A stretch of DNA of 64,000 nucleotides from Amycolatopsis lurida. GTDB lineage: Bacteria; Actinomycetota; Actinomycetes; Mycobacteriales; Pseudonocardiaceae. The position numbers were made by a program, and so were the translations under genes. Positions 57,217 to 64,000 of the stretch are shown piece by piece (positions within the stretch are counted from its first letter, which is position 1; every line of letters begins with the position of its first letter). The stretch lies in contig NZ_FNTA01000003.1 in assembly GCF_900105055.1 (NCBI RefSeq), positions 558,001 through 622,000 on the forward strand. The letters run 5' to 3'. A model generated the notes under the pieces. The model saw only the letters and a list, made by a program, of their open reading frames with translations. It was not told the origin of the DNA and made no database searches.

Positions 57217-57693
57217 CTATCGAGTGGTTGTCTTCAACTCGAAAATCGGTAACACACGGCAAGCGGCTTGCTCCTCCATGGAGTAACCGGGCCAGAACTC
57301 CAGCAGCAGTTTCCACATCGCTTTGTACTCGTCTCCGCGCAGTTCCCTGGCCCTGACCGGGATCTCCTTGCCCGCCAGCGCGACGACCGCGCCGGGATTC
57401 GACCGCAGGTTGTGCGTCCACGCGGGATCGTTCGGCCTCCCCCAATTGGAGCCGACGAGCACGAAGTCTCCACCGTGCGGGAAGTAGAGGAGATTGGTGC
57501 TGCGGGGCAGCCCGCTCTTGCGGCCGGTCGTGGTCAGGCGCAGGGAAGGGAGCCCGGCCAGCGCGACCAGGCTCACCTTCCCCTTGAAGAGCCGGTGGAG
57601 TCTCTTGTCCACCCAGATGATCCCGCCGGCGAGCCCCATCAGCCACGGTTTCGTGCCGAGCGCGCGGGCGAGCGACGTCAGAGGGTTAGTCAC
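57217..57693 (-). CDS. deazaflavin (F420)-dependent nitroreductase-family protein
   Basis: 158 residues from GTG 57693; its start overlaps the egtD stop by 8 nt. DUF385/Ddn-type split barrel: SLRLTTTGRKSGLPRSTNLL, then FPHGGDFVLVGSNWGRPNDP and HNLRSNPGAVVAL, the cofactor-binding pattern of the family. Members use F420H2 or bind related flavins or lipids. Its coupling to the ergothioneine operon is notable; a role in thiol or redox balance is inference. Confidence 0.88.
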   Translation of the reverse strand: MTNPLTSLARALGTKPWLMGLAGGIIWVDKRLHRLFKGKVSLVALAGLPSLRLTTTGRKSGLPRSTNLLYFPHGGDFVLVGSNWGRPNDPAWTHNLRSNPGAVVALAGKEIPVRARELRGDEYKAMWKLLLEFWPGYSMEEQAACRVLPIFELKTTTR

Positions 57694-58663
57694 GGACAGA
57701 TCTTGCCAGGCTCACCCCGAACCGCGATTCCGAGTCCGTCCACCATTTCTCCACCGAGAAACCGGCGTCGGCCAGTTCCGCGGCGATCCCCTCCCGCCGG
57801 AACTTCGCGGAGATCTCGGTGCGCACGTATTCTCCCTCGGCGAACTTCACCTGCAGGCCGGCGCCCGGGATGTCGACGGTCTGCGGCTCGCGGGCGCGCA
57901 GGCGCATTTCGATCCATTCGTTCTCCTCGTCCCAATACGAGACGTGGTCGAACGCGGCCGGGTCGAAGTTCGCGCCGAGACCGTTGTTGATCACGCGGAG
58001 CATGTTGCGGTTGAACTCGGCGGTGACCCCCGCCGCGTCGTCATACGCGCGTTCCAGGGTTTCCCGGTCCTTCACCAGATCTGTCCCGAGAAGGAACCAC
58101 TCCCCCTCGTCGAGCACTTCGCGGACCGAACGCAGAAAGGTGGCGCGGTCGGCGGGGAGGAAATTGCCGATCGTGCCGCCGAGGAAGACCACGAGCCGTG
58201 GCCGGTCGCCCGGCAGCAGATCGAGATGCCGGGTGAAGTCGCCGACCACACCCCGGACCTCGAGGGACGGGTAGTCGGCCGTGATGGCTTCCGCGGCTTC
58301 GGCGAGCGCGGTCTCGGAGACGTCGAGCGGGACGAACTCCTTCAACGTGCCATGGCTCGTGAGCGCGTCGAGGAGGAGCCTCGTCTTTTCACTCGATCCG
58401 GAACCGAGTTCGACGAGGGTGTGCGCGCCCGAACTTTCGGCTATCTCGCCACCGCGCGCGGCGAGGACTTCCCGCTCGCTCCGGGTCGGATAGTACTCAG
58501 GGAGGGCGGTGATCTTCTCGAACAGTTCGCTGCCGCGTGCGTCGTAGAACCATTTGGGCGACAACCACTTCTGGTCCGCCTCCAGGCCGGCGCGGACATC
58601 CGCGCGCAGCTGTTCGGTGATATCCGATTCGCTGTGGTGTACGTCGAGGTCGACTTCGGTCAT
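57686..58663 (-). CDS. egtD: histidine N-alpha-methyltransferase
   Basis: Makes hercynine (trimethylhistidine) from His and three SAM, the first committed step of ergothioneine. 325 residues, the usual length. SAM region LVELGSGSSEKTRLLLDAL, then VPLDVSE and VVFLGGTIGNF; histidine pocket near FDHVSYWDEENEWIEMRL. The ATG overlaps the egtC stop (ATGA). Fourth egt gene in the order egtA-B-C-D. Confidence 0.96.
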   Translation of the reverse strand: MTEVDLDVHHSESDITEQLRADVRAGLEADQKWLSPKWFYDARGSELFEKITALPEYYPTRSEREVLAARGGEIAESSGAHTLVELGSGSSEKTRLLLDALTSHGTLKEFVPLDVSETALAEAAEAITADYPSLEVRGVVGDFTRHLDLLPGDRPRLVVFLGGTIGNFLPADRATFLRSVREVLDEGEWFLLGTDLVKDRETLERAYDDAAGVTAEFNRNMLRVINNGLGANFDPAAFDHVSYWDEENEWIEMRLRAREPQTVDIPGAGLQVKFAEGEYVRTEISAKFRREGIAAELADAGFSVEKWWTDSESRFGVSLARSVRD

Positions 58664-59424
58664 CGTGCCTCAGGGCTCCGATCGGCTTCGAGGGGAAGGA
58701 TTTCCACGCCCGCGCCGGTGACCCGGACGGCGTGGCGGTCGGGAACGGGAGTCCAGCCGGGATCGTCGTCGCACGGTTCCGACGCGACGAGCACACCGTC
58801 TCCGATGTCCCGATAGGACAGGGAATGCGTCCACGCGGTACCGATGAGCGTCCGGCCGTCGGTCAGCAGGAGATTGAGCCGCGAACCCGGCCCCGCCTCC
58901 TCGACCACTCCGGTGAGCCACGTGACGGCCGCGAGCGGGTCTTCGCCCGCCTCCAGCCGCTCACTCAGCAACGCCCACAGCAGTACCGAATCCGTGGTCG
59001 CTTCCAACGTCAGCAGCCGGGTGATCGGCAGTTTCGCGGCGAGCTCGGACATCGAGTCCGGCCAGCCCCGCACCAGCCCGTTGTGGCTGAAGAGATAACC
59101 ACCGCCGGTGAACGGCGCGTTCGCCGCCTCGACCACGGGCATCCCCGTCGTGCCGTTCCGGACCGCCGCCAGGAAGGCGTGCGACCGGACCGATCCGGCC
59201 AGTGCGGGCAGATCCCCGTCCGTCCACAAAGGAGCGGACCTGCGCAGCCGCAGCGGTCCGGCGCCGTCGGCGTACCAGCCGAGGCCATACCCGTCGGCGT
59301 TGACCGAACCGCCGCCCCGCATGTCACGGGGGGCGTAGGACTGCACGAGCAGCGAATGAGGGGCGTGAAAGAGCATCTCGGCGGGCGAACGCGGCTCGCC
59401 GAGATACGCGAGGTGACGGCACAT
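58660..59424 (-). CDS. egtC: gamma-glutamyl hercynylcysteine sulfoxide hydrolase
   Basis: Class II glutamine-amidotransferase-fold hydrolase that removes Glu in ergothioneine synthesis. 254 residues from ATG 59424. Begins MCRHLAYLG: Cys2 becomes the N-terminal nucleophile. Further Ntn residues: SVNADGYGLGWY, and VRSHAFLAAVRNGT. Starts 5 nt after the egtB stop and overlaps egtD. Confidence 0.95.
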   Translation of the reverse strand: MCRHLAYLGEPRSPAEMLFHAPHSLLVQSYAPRDMRGGGSVNADGYGLGWYADGAGPLRLRRSAPLWTDGDLPALAGSVRSHAFLAAVRNGTTGMPVVEAANAPFTGGGYLFSHNGLVRGWPDSMSELAAKLPITRLLTLEATTDSVLLWALLSERLEAGEDPLAAVTWLTGVVEEAGPGSRLNLLLTDGRTLIGTAWTHSLSYRDIGDGVLVASEPCDDDPGWTPVPDRHAVRVTGAGVEILPLEADRSPEAR

Positions 59425-59429
59425 GCCCC

Positions 59430-60779
59430 TCAGGCCACCTCGCTCGGACGGGCGTCCCGGGCGCAGCGGAACCCGGAGAAGATCTGCCGCCGGATCGGGT
59501 GATCCCAGTTGCGGAACGTGCCGCGGATCGCCGCCGCGTCCGTCCCGAACGAGCCACCACGCAGGATCCGGTAGTCCCCGCCGAAGAACACCTCCGAATA
59601 CTCCTTGTAGGGGAACGCGGCGAATCCCGGATACGCTTCGAAGCCGCTGCTGGTCCACTCCCACACGTCGCCGATCAACTGGTGCACGCCCAGTGGCGAG
59701 GCACCCGCCGGGTACGCGCCGACCTCCGCGGGCCGCAGATGCCGCTGCCCGAGGTTCGCGTGGTCGGGAGTGGGTTCCTCGTCGCCCCAGGGGAACCGGC
59801 GCGACCGGCCGGTGGCCGGGTCGAAGCGGGCGGCCTTCTCCCACTCCGGTTCCGTCGGCAGGCGGCGGCCTGCCCAGGCGGCGTACGCCTCGGCCTCGTG
59901 GAAAGAGACGTGGACGACGGGTTCCGCGGCGGGCACCTTCTCGTAGACGCCGAACCGCGTCCGCCACCAGCCGTCCTGCTCTCGTTTCCAGAAGCGCGGC
60001 GCCTGGATGCCGTGCTCGCTCCGGTACGCCCAGCCACGCTCGCTCCACCACCGCGGGTCTTGGTAACCCCCGGAGTCGAGGAACTGCGCGTACGCCCCGC
60101 AGGTGACCGGTGCGGTGTCGATGAAGAACGCCTCCACCGCGACCTCGTGTGCCGGACGCTCGTTGTCCAGCGCCCACGGCTCGGCGGAGGTGCCCATGGT
60201 GAAGACGCCGCCGGGTACGAACACCTCCGCGGGCAGTGGCCCGGACCGCGACGGCGGCGGCGCGGGCGCGTGCAGCACCGGATCACCCTTGCGGAGCTGA
60301 TGAGTGGCCAGCATCGTCTCGTCGTGCTGCTGCTCGTGCTGGGTGATCATGCCGAAGGCGAAGGCGTCTTCGGTGAGCCGCCTGCCTTGCAGCGGAACGG
60401 TTTCCAGGATGTCGAAGGATTTCTCCCTGACCTCGCGGACGTATCTGCGCGCCTCCTCCGGGCCCAGCAGCGGCAGCGCCGGACGATCCGCGCGGGCGTG
60501 CTGGAACGCGTCGTAGATGTCGTCGATGTCGGGCCGGAGTGCCTCCCGGCCGCCCACGTCGCGCACCAGCCAGAGCTCTTCCTGGCTGCCGATGTGCGCC
60601 AGGTCCCAGACCAGTGGCGACATCAGTTTCGAATGCTGGCGGACCAGGTCTTCGTCGTCCACGTCCGTCAGCGCGACACTGCGCTCGCGGGCCCTGGTGA
60701 GCGCCTCGGCCGCGTGCGCCCGCAGGTCTTGCGGGCTCAGCGCGCGAAGCGGGTTGGTCTCGGTACTTTCCACGCTCAT
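59430..60779 (-). CDS. egtB: hercynine oxygenase (EgtB)
   Basis: Non-haem iron enzyme joining hercynine and gamma-Glu-Cys through a sulfoxide bond. 449 residues from ATG 60779, whose codon overlaps the egtA stop. DinB-like N-domain with iron ligands His62 (DLAHIG) and the HxxxHxE set His148/His152/Glu154 (QHEQQHDE). C-terminal FGE-sulfatase-like domain with VFVPGGVFTMGT, GDVWEWTSS, and ILRGGSFGTD, and FSGFRCARD near the end. Confidence 0.96.
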   Translation of the reverse strand: MSVESTETNPLRALSPQDLRAHAAEALTRARERSVALTDVDDEDLVRQHSKLMSPLVWDLAHIGSQEELWLVRDVGGREALRPDIDDIYDAFQHARADRPALPLLGPEEARRYVREVREKSFDILETVPLQGRRLTEDAFAFGMITQHEQQHDETMLATHQLRKGDPVLHAPAPPPSRSGPLPAEVFVPGGVFTMGTSAEPWALDNERPAHEVAVEAFFIDTAPVTCGAYAQFLDSGGYQDPRWWSERGWAYRSEHGIQAPRFWKREQDGWWRTRFGVYEKVPAAEPVVHVSFHEAEAYAAWAGRRLPTEPEWEKAARFDPATGRSRRFPWGDEEPTPDHANLGQRHLRPAEVGAYPAGASPLGVHQLIGDVWEWTSSGFEAYPGFAAFPYKEYSEVFFGGDYRILRGGSFGTDAAAIRGTFRNWDHPIRRQIFSGFRCARDARPSEVA

Positions 60780-62038
60780 GACTGGTGGCTCCTCGAACCG
60801 TGCACGAGGGACTGCACGCCCTCGCTGATCTCCGTGATGGTCTCCGGCGGCAGACCGGTGGTGCCGAGTTCGGCACAGCCGAGGTCCACCACCTTGCTCG
60901 CGACGGTGGCGATCGCCGGATCGGCCAGGCCGTACCGGGCCGCGCGCTCCCAGCCGCCCGTGACCGGTTCGCACAGTTCGAGCACCTTGTCCACTGTGGA
61001 CCGCCGGGCGAGCAGTGCGGCCAGCAGGGCGACCGGGTGCCGCCACTTGGCGGCGGGCTGGGCGTCCAGGTACCGGATCTCCAGATAGCCCTGTGGACGG
61101 ACCGGGGTGAAGAACGTCGTCAGGTGATAGGCCAGGTCTTCTTCGGTCGGCCTGTCGAGCCCGGCGGCCTCGCCCCGCCCGTCGATCCAGTCGGCGAAGG
61201 TCAGGGAATCGGGCGCGTCCCAGCGGTCGTCACGGCCGGGAAGGACCATCAACGGCGTGTCCAGGATCCTGCGTGCCCACTCCCCCGCCGGATCCTTGCC
61301 CGGTTCCGCCGACCGGGTGCGGACCCGTTCCGTCTCCATCACGGCCAGCCAGCGCGCGGACGCGTGGCCGGTGTCACGTCCGGCGTGGACCCGGGAGTTG
61401 GCGAAAGTGGCCAGCAGGGGCGGACCGAGCGCGTGGACCGCGGCCCAGCGGTCGGCCAGGTCGCCCGCCTCACCGGTGTCCACACAGACCTGCAGGCCGG
61501 CGGTGCTGCACATCATGGTCGCGCCCCCGGAGCCCATCGGCGCGAAGCGGCGTTCCATCGCGGCGTAGCGCGGTGTGCCCAGTTTGCGGGCGGGGGCGCG
61601 ATACCGGTCTATCCCGGAGTCCCCCAGGTACAGGCCTTGTGCGGCGAGAAGATTTTCGAGGTGGGCCAGATCGGCCGAGACGACGGCGTCCAGATGGCGC
61701 AGCGTGGTCTGTGGTTGAGCGGAGATCTCCACCTGGCATCCGGGCTCGAGGCTCAGCGGTGAACCTGCCGGAAGCGGGAGGGCGGGGCTGTCGGGGCGCA
61801 GGGTCCGCGGCGTGTGCGGGCCGAGCGCGGTGGCGAGATCGTCGGGATCGAGAGGCCGGGCGGGCTCGTCGGCGTAGTGCACGGTGAATTCCAGCTCTAC
61901 GCCGAGGAGTCTCGGTGGCCCGTGCTTGAAGCACACGGAAGCCACATACGCCTCGCCCTCGGCGCGGTCCGAGAGGACCTTCGCCGTCGCGTTCGACGCG
62001 CTCCCGGACTTCTCGGGGAAATCATGAACAGTAGTCAT
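60776..62038 (-). CDS. egtA: glutamate-cysteine ligase (EgtA)
   Basis: Makes gamma-glutamylcysteine, the sulfur donor for EgtB. 420 residues from ATG 62038 (GGAAAG upstream). GCS2-type landmarks: GVELEFTVHY (metal/ATP Glu), CQVEISAQP, MCSTAGLQVCVD, and a C-terminal YLEIRYLDAQP. First gene of the operon; the leader 62039-62168 must carry the promoter. Together with mshC, it gives the cell two low-molecular-weight thiols. Confidence 0.94.
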   Translation of the reverse strand: MTTVHDFPEKSGSASNATAKVLSDRAEGEAYVASVCFKHGPPRLLGVELEFTVHYADEPARPLDPDDLATALGPHTPRTLRPDSPALPLPAGSPLSLEPGCQVEISAQPQTTLRHLDAVVSADLAHLENLLAAQGLYLGDSGIDRYRAPARKLGTPRYAAMERRFAPMGSGGATMMCSTAGLQVCVDTGEAGDLADRWAAVHALGPPLLATFANSRVHAGRDTGHASARWLAVMETERVRTRSAEPGKDPAGEWARRILDTPLMVLPGRDDRWDAPDSLTFADWIDGRGEAAGLDRPTEEDLAYHLTTFFTPVRPQGYLEIRYLDAQPAAKWRHPVALLAALLARRSTVDKVLELCEPVTGGWERAARYGLADPAIATVASKVVDLGCAELGTTGLPPETITEISEGVQSLVHGSRSHQS

Positions 62039-62168
62039 CTTTCCGCCGTCCAGTCGGTTGTCCGATAACTGAGATACCTTGACTTCGGACGCTACACGCG
62101 GGGTCCGACAAATTCAGGCCGGTTCTTGCGGGGCAGGATCACCCGACCACCTCTTAGGACCGGACGAT

Positions 62169-63092
62169 TCAGGGCAAAGCGGGCTCCGTCCCCAGCCCCA
62201 GCGCGGCGGCCGCATTGCGGACCGCCTCGATCACCAGCTGCAGGGCCGACCGTCGTGACGAGGTCGTCCGATAGGCGATCGAAACCGTCCGGAGCAACGG
62301 TGTGGTCAACGCGACGACGTCGATCCCCGGTGGCCGGAGGCCGAGCCCGAGATCCGAAACGAGGGTCACCCCGAGCCCCGCCCGGACCATCGCCATCGCC
62401 GTCGATTGCTCCTCCACCTCGTGGTTGATCTTCGGCTCGAACCCGTGACGATGACATGCCGTGCGCACCGCGCGGCCGAAGTGACTCTTCGGGCTGGCGA
62501 GGATCCATGGGTGCTCGGCCAGTTCGAGCAGCGACGCGCTCCCCGCGGGGACGGCGCCGGCCGGCACCGCGGCGTGCAGCCGTTCGACCGCGATCACCGC
62601 GCGTTCCAGACCGGCGTCCCACGGCATCGGCGCGTCGGAGTAGTCGATCACGAACGACAGATCCAGTTCGCCGTCCCGGACGGCGTCGGCCGTGTCCTCG
62701 GGGGCGAGCTCCCGGGTCCGGACCTGGATCCCCGGATGTTCACCCGCCAGTGCGGCCAGCGCGTGCGGAAGCAGCCCCGAAGCGACCGACGCCCAGACCC
62801 CGGCCATGAGCCGTACCGAAACGGTCTCCTGCGCCTCCTCCAAGGCCAGCGTCGCCCGCTCGACGGACCCCAGGATCTCCTCGGCGTGCTCGGTCAGCAA
62901 CAGCCCCAGTTCGGTCAGCTGCACCCGTCTGCCGAAGCGTTCGAACAGCTTCGCGCCCACGTCTCGCTCCAGTTGCGCCAGCTGCTGCGATACCGCCGAA
63001 GCGGTGTAATGCAGCGAAGCGGCGGCCGCTGTGACCGTGCCGCGCCGGCTCAACTCGCGGAGCATCCTCAGGCGGTGCAACGAAAGCTCCAT
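62169..63092 (-). CDS. LysR-family regulator
   Basis: 307 residues from ATG 63092 (MELSLHRLRMLREL). HTH: RGTVTAAAASLHYTASAVSQQLAQLE; effector domain about 90-300. Divergent from a Glu/Leu-type dehydrogenase gene, so a regulator of amino acid breakdown is a fair guess (ArgP- or similar). A TACGTT 6 nt before the ATG predicts a leaderless mRNA. Lies 130 nt upstream of egtA on the same strand; read-through is possible but not implied. Confidence 0.9.
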   Translation of the reverse strand: MELSLHRLRMLRELSRRGTVTAAAASLHYTASAVSQQLAQLERDVGAKLFERFGRRVQLTELGLLLTEHAEEILGSVERATLALEEAQETVSVRLMAGVWASVASGLLPHALAALAGEHPGIQVRTRELAPEDTADAVRDGELDLSFVIDYSDAPMPWDAGLERAVIAVERLHAAVPAGAVPAGSASLLELAEHPWILASPKSHFGRAVRTACHRHGFEPKINHEVEEQSTAMAMVRAGLGVTLVSDLGLGLRPPGIDVVALTTPLLRTVSIAYRTTSSRRSALQLVIEAVRNAAAALGLGTEPALP

Positions 63093-63098
63093 GACCCC

Positions 63099-63104
63099 AA
63101 CGTA
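63099..63104 (-). promoter_or_regulatory. -10 element for leaderless lysR mRNA
   Basis: TACGTT, 6 nt before the ATG at 63092. Confidence 0.55.
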
Positions 63105-63253
63105 ATCGGGTGCGGTCGTGGACGCCGGATGGCGCGTTACACCAGTTTCTCTGCACGACATCGTTCAGATTCGGTAAATGGACGCCCGTGCCCGGCAGGG
63201 CGCACCCTCGGAAGCGGCGCAGGACGACCCCGAATCCCGAAGGAGGTGGCCGC

Positions 63254-64000
63254 ATGGCCGCGAGGAACGCCGAACCGCTGATGAGGCTGATCTGGACCGA
63301 CCCCGTCACCGGTGCCACCGGCTACCTCGTAGTGCACAGCCTGGTCTCCGGCATCGCGACCGGCGGGACCCGGATGCGCGCGGGCTGCACGATGTCGGAG
63401 GTCGAGGACCTGGCGAGGGGGATGGCGAACAAGACCGCGACCTTCGGCCTGCCGGTCGGCGGGGCCAAGGGCGGCATCGACTTCGACCCGAAGGACGAGC
63501 GCGCTTTCGGTGTGCTGGAACGGTTCTGCGCGTTCTTGCGGCCGTGGATCGACAACCACTGGGTGACCGCCGAAGACCTCGGCGTCCCCCAGCACCTGAT
63601 CGACGAGGTGTTCGCGAAGCTCGGGCTGGAGCAGTCGTATCACGCGGCGATCCGCCGTTCGGCCGACCCGGCGCGCACCCTTCGCCGCGTGCAGGCCGGA
63701 TTGAGCACCCCCGTCCCCGGCGGGCTCCTGCTCGGCGACGTGATCGGCGGCTACGGAGTCGCGCAGGCCTGCCTCGGTGTCGCCGACGCCTGGGAATGGG
63801 CGGCCGAGAAGACCACGGTCGCCATCCAGGGCATCGGCACCATGGGCGGCGGCGCAGCCTGGTACCTGCACGAAGCCGGCATGAAGGTCGTCGCGGTCGC
63901 CGACGCGGCCGGGACGCTGTACCGGCCCGAAGGTCTCGACATCCCGGCGCTGCTGGAGCTGCGGGACTCCTACGGTGAAATCGACCGTGGCCGGCTCCCC
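63254..64000 (+). CDS. Glu/Leu/Phe/Val dehydrogenase, N-terminal part
   Basis: 249 residues from ATG 63254 (AAGGAGG upstream), open to the window end. Oxidative deamination of an amino acid. The dimerisation domain has SGIATGGTRMRAGCTMSEVE and the catalytic GLPVGGAKGGIDFDP (Lys72); the Rossmann part begins at VAIQGIGTMGGGAAWYLHEAGM. The short N-terminus with 'TGGTRM' and 'GGAKGGI' favours the leucine/phenylalanine/valine side over classical glutamate dehydrogenase. The C-terminus is missing because the window ends. Confidence 0.9.
   Translation, partial: MAARNAEPLMRLIWTDPVTGATGYLVVHSLVSGIATGGTRMRAGCTMSEVEDLARGMANKTATFGLPVGGAKGGIDFDPKDERAFGVLERFCAFLRPWIDNHWVTAEDLGVPQHLIDEVFAKLGLEQSYHAAIRRSADPARTLRRVQAGLSTPVPGGLLLGDVIGGYGVAQACLGVADAWEWAAEKTTVAIQGIGTMGGGAAWYLHEAGMKVVAVADAAGTLYRPEGLDIPALLELRDSYGEIDRGRLP

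Overview
The window is high-GC actinobacterial chromosome, most likely from a Pseudonocardiaceae genus such as Amycolatopsis (inference). The evidence is strong G/C bias at third codon positions, many GTG starts, genes for both mycothiol (mshC) and ergothioneine (egtABCD), a proteasomal AAA ATPase, an InhA-type enoyl reductase, and gene order that matches parts of Mycobacterium as I recall it. It is mostly core chromosome, with short accessory cassettes carrying transporters and one-component regulators. I saw no rRNA, tRNA, CRISPR array, insertion sequence or phage genes.

Layout. 1-20 kb: end of an EamA transporter, mpa, two membrane-anchored unknowns, trmI, a site-2 protease, a RecB-family nuclease, a thioesterase, a ParA-like ATPase, hisE-hisG, an alkylation repair pair (Ada-AlkA fusion and ogt), a HAD phosphatase, a PAC2 protein, a phosphoesterase, an ArsR/MFS pair, a MarR/ABC-F resistance-type locus, and mshC. 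Much of this order resembles Rv2115c-Rv2130c. 20-27.5 kb: a TipA-like MerR, an AAA ATPase/VWA pair, an unknown gene, and a TetR-controlled hydrolase/membrane protein pair. 27.5-50 kb: a block resembling Rv1475c-Rv1485 (hemH, inhA, fabG, VWA, DUF58, MoxR, NlpC/P60, acnA). It is split by a TetR/Cmx-type exporter/SnoaL cassette between inhA and hemH, and by about 9 kb between fabG and the VWA gene. That 9 kb carries a symporter/two-component/TAXI binding-protein operon, a secreted hydrolase, a thioesterase, phoD and trmL. 50-57 kb: a hydrolase, MgtC, a LysR/DHA2-exporter/SDR/darcynin cluster, and a secreted TAP-type peptidase. 57-62 kb: the egtABCD operon plus a coupled F420-type (DUF385) protein. 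62-64 kb: a LysR gene divergent from a Glu/Leu-type dehydrogenase that is cut by the window end.

The most notable non-coding signal is three families of long, near-perfect palindromes, mostly at convergent gene ends. Copies differ by paired (compensatory) substitutions, which points to selected stem-loops, probably bidirectional terminators. A second signal is repeated use of TANNNT followed by 6-7 nt and a start codon (15 genes), which predicts leaderless mRNAs. The ABC-F gene has a leader with two possible upstream ORFs and a dyad, which suggests antibiotic-responsive attenuation. All functions are read from motifs and family memory; no search was run.
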